A stretch of DNA of 13,311 nucleotides, taken from positions 1-13,311 of the forward strand of contig CAMIFA010000142.1 of the NCBI GenBank assembly GCA_946221495.1. The letters run 5' to 3'. The notes beneath the pieces were generated by a model, which did no database searches, had not been told where the DNA came from, and saw only the letters and a list, made by a program, of their open reading frames with translations. The DNA comes from an uncultured cyanobacterium (GTDB taxonomy: Bacteria; Cyanobacteriota; Cyanobacteriia; Cyanobacteriales; Chroococcidiopsidaceae). Positions 1 through 5,553 of the stretch are shown piece by piece; the first letter of the stretch is position 1, and every line of letters starts with the position of its first letter. Position numbers and translations under genes: made by a program.

Positions 1-7
1 GTGAGGT

Positions 8-250
8 TTAAGAATCCCCATCCTCGCTTAAAAGCAGGGTGGGGAGGATGTCAACTATTGGCAGCGTCCAGGGGTCAGGCAACAAGGGAAGTGGTTCAGG
101 CTTGTGATCAAATAGGCTTAATTGACCAGGCGAGGTTGGGGATATTTTGAGGCGTGGCATGAGTCCTGTAATGAAGTCGATGGTTGCAATGGTGAGAAAC
201 GAGAGTGCGATCGCATCGAATAGAAAAGTAAGAAAATCTTGGGCGTTCAT
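8..250 (-). CDS. Small membrane-anchored hypothetical protein, 3' end replaced by transposon end
   Basis: This 80-residue leftward gene starts at ATG 250 with a good ribosome site (AAAGGAA on the minus strand). I do not recognise a named family. Residues 5-32 are strongly hydrophobic and probably one N-terminal membrane segment, followed by a proline-rich soluble tail. QLSLF at residues 43-47 matches the short consensus by which bacterial proteins bind the DNA polymerase III beta clamp; this could be chance. The last 14 or so residues (from about DILPT) are encoded by the transposon-end hairpin at 11-54, so the native C-terminus was probably longer or different. The gene diverges from the ribbon-helix-helix gene at 474 and shares its intergenic region. 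Confidence 0.6.
   Translation of the reverse strand: MNAQDFLTFLFDAIALSFLTIATIDFITGLMPRLKISPTSPGQLSLFDHKPEPLPLLPDPWTLPIVDILPTLLLSEDGDS
11..54 (+). mobile_element. Right-end hairpin of an IS200/IS605-type (TnpB) element, partial
   Basis: Bases 16-24 (CCCCATCCT) pair with 36-44 (AGGGTGGGG) with one G-T wobble, and the inner bases 26-29 and 32-35 (GCTT/AAGC) extend the stem. The hairpin is preceded by AGAAT and followed by GAGGATGTCAA. From memory, this AGAATCCCC-hairpin-GGGGAGGATGTCAA layout is typical of the right end of cyanobacterial IS200/IS605 elements, just after the tnpB stop codon. The transposase gene itself would lie left of the window. In such elements this region also forms the 3' end of the TnpB guide RNA, so the flank from about 55 would be its guide; that is inference. 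Confidence 0.55.
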
Positions 251-339
251 CGGGAAATTCCTTTTATTAGTCCGGCGTGTAGCGAGTACCGGAATTTGTT
301 AGTTAGTCAGTTTTTCTTGGGCTGTAGCGTAATTTTTGA

Positions 340-354
340 CTATACATAGTATAG
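340..354. promoter_or_regulatory. 15-bp palindrome between divergent genes, candidate operator
   Basis: CTATAC-ATA-GTATAG is a perfect inverted repeat with a 3-base centre, between the leftward gene at 250 and the rightward gene at 474. Related GTATA-rich sites follow at 394-401 (GTATATAC) and 449-457. Nine bases, ATAGGCGTT, are repeated directly at 351-359 and 411-419, 60 bp apart. Ribbon-helix-helix proteins usually bind such short palindromes in their own promoters, so autoregulation by the 474 product is a reasonable inference. Confidence 0.4.
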
Positions 355-417
355 GCGTTTAAACAAACTTCGTCAATACTTTGTAAAGACTAAGTATATA
401 CAATTTACTTATAGGCG

Positions 418-446
418 TTGCATAGATACAGTGATAGGTTAATAAT
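418..446 (+). promoter_or_regulatory. Possible sigma-70 type promoter of the ribbon-helix-helix gene
   Basis: TTGCAT (418-423) is followed after about 16 bases by TAATAAT (440-446), a plausible -35/-10 pair. Transcription would start near 453, only about 20 bases before the ATG at 474. No Shine-Dalgarno sequence is visible before that ATG. Confidence 0.35.
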
Positions 447-473
447 TTGTATATGCACTAGCTAGAAAAACCT

Positions 474-782
474 ATGTCGGGTCAATTGAATATTCGAGTT
501 GATGACGAACTCAAACGAGCTTTCATAGATAAAGCCAAGGTTGATAACACCACTGCTACTGATTTGTTGGTAGGCTTTATGCGGCAATACTTAGGATTGG
601 AAACTCCCCAAAACTCAGCTATCGACCCCGCAGAGATTGAAGCAACTATCATCAAACGCCTAGACACTCACCTAGCTGAGAAGGAGGCAACCTTAACAGA
701 ACGCCTAGACACACATCTAGCTGAAATCAAAGCACGTATAGAGGCTTTAGAAGGGCAACAGTTGGGGGAGTTAGCAGCCTGA
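474..782 (+). CDS. Ribbon-helix-helix DNA-binding protein with coiled-coil tail, probably frameshifted
   Basis: The 102-residue product begins with a CopG/Arc-like ribbon-helix-helix: beta strand QLNIRVDDEL at residues 3-12, then two helices to about residue 40. Such proteins act as dimers that bind short palindromes, typically as plasmid copy-number repressors, antitoxins or partition regulators. Residues 55-98 form a charged coiled coil containing a tandem duplication: RLDTHLAE occurs twice, 15 residues (45 bp) apart, at DNA positions 657 and 702. The frame ends at TGA 780-782, just after a run of five G (764-768). The -1 frame stays open to 949 and continues the same kind of coiled coil, so the intact protein was probably about 55 residues longer. 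No toxin partner is visible, so a toxin-antitoxin role is unsupported. Confidence 0.8.
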   Translation: MSGQLNIRVDDELKRAFIDKAKVDNTTATDLLVGFMRQYLGLETPQNSAIDPAEIEATIIKRLDTHLAEKEATLTERLDTHLAEIKARIEALEGQQLGELAA

Positions 783-949
783 GAGAGCAGTTGCAATCTT
801 TTGGGCAACAGACGCAGCAACAACAAGACTTAGAGGCAATACGCGATCGCATTCTAAGCAACTGGCGAGTGGTTAAGCGCTCGGAGAGTAAAGAGCGCAT
901 CAAGGAAGCTTTGGATCGGTTTATTGCAGAGTTGAGGACTGATGAATAA
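767..949 (+). pseudogene. Out-of-frame C-terminal continuation of the ribbon-helix-helix gene
   Basis: After a -1 shift at the G run (764-768) the reading continues GVSSLREQLQSFG and then a glutamine-rich coil, ending in a basic helical segment (ILSNWRVVKRSESKER, then IKEALDRFIAEL) at TAA 947-949. Heptad-like composition continues smoothly across the join, which suggests one ancestral reading frame. No ATG or GTG opens this frame; the first candidate start is TTG at 791. It could be a decayed 3' end, a product of ribosomal slippage on GGG, or a sequencing error in the homopolymer. Confidence 0.5.
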
Positions 950-984
950 ACTCGGTTTAACTTCTTTTCCAAGTAGTTCTGTTT

Positions 985-1221
985 TTACAACTTCTCATCT
1001 CCGCGTAGAAGCCACTCAGGGCTGACCCCTAATAAGCGAGAAACTGCATCTAGCTCAAAGTCCTTTACGCCCCGTACTTGACGTTCAATCTCAGATATAT
1101 CTGACTGGTCTAATTTGATTTGAAAGTCTACCTGGAGAGCAGCCGCTAACTCGTTTTGATCCCATCCCATTCTTTCACGGGCTTGTTTTATCCTCTGACC
1201 ACTAATATTGGTAGCTCTCAT
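985..1221 (-). CDS. XRE-family helix-turn-helix regulator
   Basis: This leftward gene encodes a 78-residue single-domain regulator of the Cro/C1 (XRE) type. The helix-turn-helix lies at about residues 7-68: GQRIKQARERMGWDQNELAAAL is helices 1-2, QSDISEIERQ is the recognition region, and LDAVSRLLGVSPEWLL is the usual final part. I chose ATG 1221; a TTG at 1245 would add eight residues, but neither start has a clear ribosome site. There is no dimerisation or sensor domain, so it is probably a small repressor. It converges on the gene ending at 949 and has a perfect 17-bp palindrome about 53 bp upstream of its start. Autorepression, and possibly control of rightward transcription toward the helicase gene, is likely but inferred. 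Confidence 0.88.
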   Translation of the reverse strand: MRATNISGQRIKQARERMGWDQNELAAALQVDFQIKLDQSDISEIERQVRGVKDFELDAVSRLLGVSPEWLLRGDEKL

Positions 1222-1273
1222 CCAGAAACTCAAACTCTGGAACAAGATGCTACATTCGACTAAGCTGGCTCTG

Positions 1274-1290
1274 TAGACGATAATCGTCTA
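1274..1290. promoter_or_regulatory. Perfect 17-bp palindrome, candidate XRE operator
   Basis: TAGACGAT-A-ATCGTCTA has 8-bp arms around a single central base. It lies upstream of the XRE gene, where a Cro-like repressor would bind. Odd-centred palindromes of this length are typical operators for XRE dimers. The assignment rests on position and symmetry only. Confidence 0.55.
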
Positions 1291-1429
1291 TATTAAATTC
1301 TTAAGTATCAACTGCTCATTTTTTCTTCTGGGGGTGTATTCTCTAGATCAAGCTTATTTTTCCGCCCAAATCTTCCAATATTTGAGCAATAGTTTTGTTA
1401 GCTTACTTTGAGGCAACAGAGGTTTTTCT

Positions 1430-1528
1430 ATGAATATTTTTCGCAGGTTGGCTGCATTAAGTAGCATCTGCACAAGTCAGTTTCGTTCATGTTATGAGAG
1501 CGTTAGCACGACCGTCCGGTTTGGCTAA
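1430..1528 (+). CDS. Possible 32-residue peptide
   Basis: The ATG at 1430 follows AGAGG (1418-1422) by seven bases, a fair ribosome site. The reading frame encodes a 32-residue basic, serine-rich peptide beginning MNIFRRLAAL. Its stop codon falls inside the 3' arm of the terminator-like hairpin at 1501-1530. I do not recognise it. It may equally be part of a non-coding transcript. Confidence 0.22.
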   Translation: MNIFRRLAALSSICTSQFRSCYESVSTTVRFG

Positions 1529-1543
1529 CGTTCTTTTCGTTTT
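1501..1543 (+). terminator. Terminator-like hairpin
   Basis: CGTTAGC (1501-1507) pairs with GCTAACG (1524-1530). A second small stem, ACCG/CGGT (1511-1520), sits in the loop, and a T-rich tract (TTCTTTTCGTTTT) follows. This fits a rightward intrinsic terminator. There is no large gene just upstream, so the terminated transcript would be short, starting somewhere after the XRE palindrome. Confidence 0.45.
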
Positions 1544-1614
1544 GAATCCGTTGTAAACACACGCAAAAAAAAGGTCAGAGTCGGGACGTAAGCTGGAAAC
1601 TTTCCCCAACACTG

Positions 1615-1700
1615 ACAGCTAGATCATTAATTTAATACTTTCCATCAGGATAACTCGATTTTTGCGATTTTTGCGAAAAAAGTTATCCTCCCCTAGCTGT
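1615..1700. repeat. Nested inverted repeats upstream of the helicase gene
   Basis: The outer arms are ACAGCTAG (1615-1622) and CTAGCTGT (1693-1700). The inner arms are AGGATAACT (1647-1655) and AGTTATCCT (1681-1689). Both are perfect. The centre contains CGATTTTTG twice in tandem (1656-1664, 1665-1673), then CGAAAAA, which can itself fold. The element lies 83 bp before the helicase ATG. It could be an origin structure, a replication-protein site or an RNA leader element. Confidence 0.55.
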
Positions 1701-1782
1701 TAGGCGAAAGGATACGATCGCAGTCCATAAGGCGATCGCATACTCAGGCTTGGTTCTCGGCTCCGACAAAGGAGTTGAGATA

Positions 1783-4557
1783 ATGCTAAAAGAAACAGAA
1801 AACCAATCCACCATCGCAACAGCACAAGTCATTCCAGCCTGTGAAGCTTCGCAGCTAACGGCACGGCATTACAAGGAATGCACCGAGAAACGAGGCTTAA
1901 ATCCTCAGTGGGTTTTAGCTAATTGCCACTCAGTCATAGCCAACTACGCAACTCAATACTTGGGGTACAAGGCGTTATCAGACGGTATTTGGCTCAAGGG
2001 CTGCAACCATCAAATTCAATACAAACCAGATAAACCTTGGAAGAAAGAGGGCGACAAGAAAGCAGCCAAGTACCGCTCCCCCTTGGGCGAATACGACGCT
2101 ATGCTGCCCACCCATCCAACTGACCCCTATTACTGGGATGACTTAGAAGCACTTAAATCTAAGGCATACAAGATTGAGGGGCATCCCTGCTTAGTGCTAA
2201 CCGAGGGATTTTTTAAGGCGATCGCGGGTTGCGCTAACGGCATTCCCACTATCGCCCTGCTGGGTGTCGAGATGGGGTTAACATCTTCGGATGCTGATCC
2301 ACAAGGCAAGCGCTATCTAGTGCCGACATTGGAACGCTATGCCAAAGCCGGATTTGGATTCATCATCGCTTTTGATGCTGACTGTGCTGATAATAAGAAT
2401 GTCTTAATAGCGCAACATAAATTAGCTCACCAGCTTAAGCTGTTTAAAGCCCCACTTTATAGTGCAACGGGACTTTGGACAGTGGCAGAGGGTAAGGGCA
2501 TGGATGATTACATCCAGAATCACGGCGGTGAACAGTTTAAGCGTAAGGTATTGGGCAAGGTGGTTGATATTACTGCTTGGGAAAAGCAGATGCAACAGCC
2601 AGAAACACACAGAACTGGCAAGCTGCCACCATCTGATATCGTTGGGCGCTCCATCATTGAAGATTACCGAGATCGCCTACTGTGGAACGATGAGCATAAA
2701 ACCTGGATGCATTACAGCTTAGAACGTGAAGGCGTTTGGACTCCCATCAGTGACTTATACCTAGAATCAGTCGTAGATGCGATTCTAGAGTCTAAAGGCA
2801 TCATTGGGTACGGTAGCGCTTCCTATGTAACCAACGTCGTTGCCAAGATGCGACGGCGGTTGTTTGAGCGTGTCTGGGACGAACGCTCGATGAGTGAGAT
2901 TCTGCCCTTTACCGATGGTGTTCTAGAACTGGCAACGGGGCAGTTCCACCAACACGCCCCTGGATATCGCCTAACTTGGTGCTTACCACGCCCCTACAAC
3001 TCTGTAGCTACTGGGTGGGCAACAATAGATAGCTGGTTAGATGAAGCGACAGGAAATCAAGCGCACAAAGAAATTCTGCTCTGTTTCGCCGCCGCAGTAT
3101 TGCGCGGTCGCTCTGACTTACACAAGTTCCTGCACTTAATTGGGGTTGGTGGTTCAGGAAAATCTACTTTCACGCGGCTATTAGAAGCACTTATCGGTTC
3201 CCAAAACTGTTGGAATGGTAGTTTAACTGATCTAGAAGATAAGCACTCGGTAGCCATGCTAATCGGCAAGCGCTTGGTCATTCTCCCAGACCAAGACAAG
3301 GTAACAGGCAGCTTATCCAACTTCAAGCGGCTGACGGGTCAAGACACTCTTTCTGGACGGCGCTTATATAAGGACGGTTTGAACTTCCGCTTTCCAGGTA
3401 TGGCGGTTGTCACTTCTAATTCGCCTATCTTCCATGCGGACGGCGGTAGTTGGCTAACGCGACGAATTCTCATGTTGGCTTTTGACCACAAACCAGCAAC
3501 AGACAGCGTTAGGGACTTAGAGGCTGAGTTTGAGCCAGAACTATCAGCATTCACTAATTACCTGCTGTCAATTCCTAACGATGAAATTACCCGCGTCCTC
3601 CGCCGCATAGGGAAGGACGGGGTTAGCCCTACGCTGTGGCAAGCCAAAATCCGCACTGATTCAATTGCTGCTTGGGTTAACGAGTGGGTTATTCATGAAC
3701 CAACTTCCAAAACTCAAATCGGGTGCGATCGCTCAGAATGGGCTGATAAAGATTACAACCCTGATATCTCAACCCTGTTTGGTTCCTACTCCCACTATTG
3801 CCGCGTCAGTGGTCTTCAGGCTAAGGGTAAAAACAACTTCAGTTCTGACCTGATTGAGCTATGCCAGCAGACTCTTAGTTGGGGTGATGTCAACTACGAC
3901 CGCGATAACTTTGGACGAAGGCTGCTCCGCTCTTTACGACTGCGAACTGATGGTGACATTACACTAACTTTGGAAGACAGTCTGACGACTGACAACCTAT
4001 CTGACAACTGCTCTGACAACTGCTCTGACAACCTAAAACCTGCTCAAAATAAGGAATCTGACAACCCTGACAACCTTTTGACTTCAAAACTTATTGGAAT
4101 AGAAAATCAATTATCATCCGTAGTAGTAAAAGTTGATAAGTCATCCCCAAGTTTTGACGCTCTACCCATTAATGAGCCTGAACTACCTATAGAATCAAAC
4201 TCTCAGGTCGTCAGTGAAGGTTGTCAGCAAGTCGTCAGTAAGGTCGTCAGTCAACCGGATGCCGCTTCAGCACCTATAAAAGCACCTCAATCAGCCCAAC
4301 AATCCGAACTAACACCGACGACAACGACAAGGCAACCGCAGGTTTTTCGGGTAGGCGATAGCGAAGCGCTGCTGCAAGCAGATCGCTGCTACTACTCAGG
4401 AGAAAAAGGGGCGATGGCTGTCACCTGTCGCGGCAAAGAGCTAGAGGTGTTGAATACTCGCATTAATGATCAAGGTGAACAAGAGTGCGAAATAAAAGCA
4501 TCTGGGTGGTGTACGAGTTACTGGGTGTTGTCGCGTAGCCTCAAAAAAGTGAGGTAA
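1783..4557 (+). CDS. Plasmid/phage-type DUF3854 primase-helicase (D5/P4 family), likely replication initiator
   Basis: The 924-residue product probably opens and primes DNA for plasmid or phage-like replication. ATG 1783 is chosen because AAAGGAG (1768-1774) precedes it by 8 bases; an in-frame TTG at 1750 has no such site. Residues 1-260 resemble DUF3854, with TOPRIM-like residues: E141 in LVLTEGFFK, D198 and D200 in IIAFDADC, then GKGMDDYI at 237-244. A D5-type SF3 helicase follows, with Walker A GVGGSGKST (454-462), Walker B-like LVILPDQD (498-505), sensor asparagine N546 in TSNSP, and arginine pair R560-R561. A winged-helix region runs to about 720. A low-complexity linker (735-850) contains SDNC repeats, and a small beta-rich C-terminal domain (853-924) resembles KOW/SH3 folds. 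The linker DNA carries iteron-like repeats (3982-4250). The gene stands alone, without a visible operon partner. Confidence 0.92.
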   Translation: MLKETENQSTIATAQVIPACEASQLTARHYKECTEKRGLNPQWVLANCHSVIANYATQYLGYKALSDGIWLKGCNHQIQYKPDKPWKKEGDKKAAKYRSPLGEYDAMLPTHPTDPYYWDDLEALKSKAYKIEGHPCLVLTEGFFKAIAGCANGIPTIALLGVEMGLTSSDADPQGKRYLVPTLERYAKAGFGFIIAFDADCADNKNVLIAQHKLAHQLKLFKAPLYSATGLWTVAEGKGMDDYIQNHGGEQFKRKVLGKVVDITAWEKQMQQPETHRTGKLPPSDIVGRSIIEDYRDRLLWNDEHKTWMHYSLEREGVWTPISDLYLESVVDAILESKGIIGYGSASYVTNVVAKMRRRLFERVWDERSMSEILPFTDGVLELATGQFHQHAPGYRLTWCLPRPYNSVATGWATIDSWLDEATGNQAHKEILLCFAAAVLRGRSDLHKFLHLIGVGGSGKSTFTRLLEALIGSQNCWNGSLTDLEDKHSVAMLIGKRLVILPDQDKVTGSLSNFKRLTGQDTLSGRRLYKDGLNFRFPGMAVVTSNSPIFHADGGSWLTRRILMLAFDHKPATDSVRDLEAEFEPELSAFTNYLLSIPNDEITRVLRRIGKDGVSPTLWQAKIRTDSIAAWVNEWVIHEPTSKTQIGCDRSEWADKDYNPDISTLFGSYSHYCRVSGLQAKGKNNFSSDLIELCQQTLSWGDVNYDRDNFGRRLLRSLRLRTDGDITLTLEDSLTTDNLSDNCSDNCSDNLKPAQNKESDNPDNLLTSKLIGIENQLSSVVVKVDKSSPSFDALPINEPELPIESNSQVVSEGCQQVVSKVVSQPDAASAPIKAPQSAQQSELTPTTTTRQPQVFRVGDSEALLQADRCYYSGEKGAMAVTCRGKELEVLNTRINDQGEQECEIKASGWCTSYWVLSRSLKKVR
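3982..4074 (+). repeat. Iteron-like cluster A: CTGACAAC repeats inside the helicase gene
   Basis: CTGACAAC begins at 3989, 4001, 4013 and 4025, an exact 12-bp pitch, and again at 4058 and 4067, with a variant CTGACGAC at 3982. In protein terms the regular part reads as SDN-containing repeats in a flexible linker, so coding-level repetition alone could explain this cluster. The inverted partner cluster at 4207-4250 cannot be explained that way. Confidence 0.7.
4207..4250 (-). repeat. Iteron-like cluster B: same 8-mer in inverted orientation
   Basis: The reverse complement of the cluster A motif occurs as GTCGTCAG at 4207, GTTGTCAG at 4220, GTCGTCAG at 4231 and GTCGTCAG at 4243, with pitches 13, 11 and 12 bp. 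Three copies read as V-V-S, but the copy at 4220 is in another frame and reads G-C-Q, so the DNA word is kept while the amino acids change. About 130 bp of more AT-rich sequence separates it from cluster A. Confidence 0.65.
4354..4386. repeat. Short GC-rich palindromic element in the helicase 3' coding region
   Basis: The segment runs from GGCGATAGCG to GCAGATCGC. Outer arms GCGAT (4355-4359) and ATCGC (4382-4386) are complementary, and inside lie AGCGCT and CTGC/GCAG pairs. Compact palindromes with GCGATAGCGAAGCGC are, from memory, common dispersed repeats in cyanobacteria. Here it is in frame and encodes part of the C-terminal domain (VGDSEALLQADRC), so it may be an in-frame insertion of such a repeat. 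Confidence 0.4.
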
Positions 4558-4781
4558 TTGCCCATCTTAGGTTGAATTTATGCAGAGCGCAGTTCGCATA
4601 AAAATGGTGATATTGCACTGGAAACGCTTCAATCTCATAGCGAGAGGTAAGCTAAAAGTCTTCTAATTTACATACCCACATTGACCAAAGTTTTTGTAGA
4701 GTAGGCATTCTACCGCCCAATTAATACAAATGTGGAAACGTTTAGGAACTTGTTGTACCTAAAATTAAAAAGTTTTGTAGT

Positions 4782-4842
4782 GGCAACTTTCGTTGCCTCG
4801 TCAGCGTTAGCCAGTTATGCCACTGAGTCCTCAGTAGAGGAC
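4782..4842 (+). other. Cluster of three hairpins, two mutually exclusive
   Basis: GGCAAC (4782-4787) pairs with GTTGCC (4792-4797) around TTTC. ACTGAG (4822-4827) pairs with CTCAGT (4830-4835). GTCCTC (4827-4832) pairs with GAGGAC (4837-4842). The last two share bases and cannot form together, a layout seen in attenuators. A two-base loop in the second makes its RNA form less favourable, so a DNA-level palindrome is an alternative. Confidence 0.35.
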
Positions 4843-5057
4843 ATCTAGTTACACACACAACCGAATAGGAGTTGCAAGGCTGAAAATTTTAAGTCATCCG
4901 TGGGCAAGTTTTCATGTACAGGTCAGATGTGGAACACTGACGCTAATCGGATTTGTTGGTGATGGGGGCATTCATAACTCACCCTTTGTCCTGTAAAGCA
5001 GGAAAACTTTATAACGAAGCTGAAAACCATCCAAGCAGAATTTCTCAGATCTAGCTG

Positions 5058-5089
5058 AATCTTTCCGAGTTCTTGACAAATGCTATCTA
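5058..5089 (+). promoter_or_regulatory. Shared promoter-like element, copy 1 (before candidate small RNA)
   Basis: The box AATCTTTCCGAGTTCTTGAC (5058-5077) is followed after six bases by TATCTA (5084-5089) and GAGT. It matches the consensus except G for A at position 10, a change shared with the leftward copy 4. No gene with a ribosome site follows; a structured 190-nt stretch ending in a hairpin does. Confidence 0.65.
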
Positions 5090-5094
5090 GAGTT

Positions 5095-5290
5095 ACTCAT
5101 GAGTGGCATCTCAATTCGGCAAACCTGCCTCTTGTATTGCAGTTATCTGCAACTAATGCCTATAAGCCTTGCTCGCTACTCTTAAGAGGCAAGGCTTCCG
5201 GTTCACACTACAAGGGAGTCTGCTTGTCAATACGAGATGTACTGCTCCTCATACCTTTTTTCATTCCCAGCTAAAAACTGGGAATTTCTA
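5095..5290 (+). ncRNA. Candidate structured small RNA of about 190 nt
   Basis: A transcript starting about 7 bases after the TATCTA at 5084 would contain ACTC-AT-GAGT near 5096, TTGCAG-TTAT-CTGCAA (5137-5152), a 9-bp stem AAGCCTTGC/GCAAGGCTT (5164-5172, 5189-5197) with CTCTTAAGAG between the arms, and a terminal 8-bp stem ATTCCCAG/CTGGGAAT (5263-5285). A 64-codon frame overlaps (5080-5274), but its ATG lies upstream of the predicted transcript start and it has no ribosome site, so I prefer a non-coding RNA. No known RNA family is recognised. The ends are estimates. Confidence 0.45.
5263..5285 (+). terminator. Hairpin terminator of the candidate small RNA
   Basis: ATTCCCAG (5263-5270), loop CTAAAAA, CTGGGAAT (5278-5285), then TTCTATTT. 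The stem is perfect but the T tract is imperfect. T-rich sequence also precedes the stem, so it might act in both directions. The first 13 bases (TCATTCCCAGCTA, 5261-5273) recur exactly at 10869-10881, directly before promoter copy 6, without the second arm. Confidence 0.5.
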
Positions 5291-5405
5291 TTTAGTGGGT
5301 TGCTGAGGAAGCAGGATACAAAGGTAAATACGGTTCTTAGAACGTCTCTAAATGCTTTTACAGCCTGGAGGAGTCAAGAACAAAACTTTTAGACTCAGGC
5401 AAGCC

Positions 5406-5437
5406 AATCTTTCCAAGTTCTTGACTTTTCCTATCTA
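5406..5437 (+). promoter_or_regulatory. Shared promoter-like element, copy 2 (before GH3 leader)
   Basis: AATCTTTCCAAGTTCTTGAC (5406-5425), six bases, TATCTA (5432-5437), then AGGT. This copy matches the consensus exactly. The leader peptide ATG (5467) lies 29 bases after the -10 and the GH3 ATG 115 bases after it. Confidence 0.72.
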
Positions 5438-5466
5438 AGGTTGCATTACACATCCGGGAATTGACT

Positions 5467-5553
5467 ATGAGGACACGAGTGGTAACGCCATTAAATGCGG
5501 TTTTACCCAAAGTGATGTTCAGTGTTTTTTTACTGACCGTTGTAAGACTCTAA
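5467..5553 (+). CDS. 28-residue leader peptide overlapping the GH3 start
   Basis: An ATG at 5467 opens a 28-codon frame whose stop TAA (5551-5553) overlaps the ATG of the GH3 gene in the junction TAATG. The peptide is basic and hydrophobic, beginning MRTRVVTPLN and ending VFLLTVVRL. The GH3 start has no Shine-Dalgarno sequence of its own, while the leader has a weak one (GGGAA), so re-initiation after the leader is a sensible route to GH3 translation. Near the end CAGT and ACTG can pair around a T run (5520-5535). Whether the peptide itself matters is unknown. Confidence 0.45.
   Translation: MRTRVVTPLNAVLPKVMFSVFLLTVVRL

Larger units (their letters stand above)
1246..1782. other. 537-bp non-coding region before the helicase gene
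   Basis: No substantial gene lies here. It holds the palindrome at 1274, a possible 32-codon gene (1430-1528), a rightward terminator-like hairpin (1501-1543), a short symmetry GGAAACTTTCC near 1595, a nested inverted repeat (1615-1700), one exact GCGATCGC near 1732, a near-match near 1714, and the helicase ribosome site (1768-1774). The density of symmetry next to a replication gene suggests origin or copy-control functions, which is inference. Confidence 0.5.
4558..5466. other. 909-bp non-coding, hairpin-rich region between helicase and GH3 genes
   Basis: No convincing gene lies here. Visible structure: TTTATGC/GCATAAA (4577-4602) just after the helicase stop; GGCAAC-TTTC-GTTGCC (4782-4797); two overlapping hairpins (4822-4842); a promoter-like box at 5058; three further hairpins ending in a terminator (5137-5285); GTTCT-T-AGAAC near 5331; and the GH3 promoter-like box at 5406. 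The stretch 4845-5050 shows nothing I can name. Confidence 0.6.

Noticed and set aside
474..949. Toxin-antitoxin pair (ribbon-helix-helix antitoxin plus a downstream toxin)
   Set aside because: The downstream segment is a coiled-coil continuation without any toxin fold, and the next gene is an opposing XRE regulator.
727..972. 81-codon leftward frame opposite the ribbon-helix-helix gene
   Set aside because: It is antisense to the coiled-coil coding sequence, and its cysteine-rich translation comes from CAA-rich codons on the other strand.
3982..4250. CRISPR array
   Set aside because: The repeats are 8 bases at 12-bp pitch with no spacers of CRISPR length, and they lie inside a coding sequence in two orientations.
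5080..5274. 64-codon frame in the candidate small RNA region
   Set aside because: Its ATG lies between the box and the -10 of promoter-like copy 1, upstream of any transcript from it; there is no ribosome site and the sequence is dominated by hairpins.
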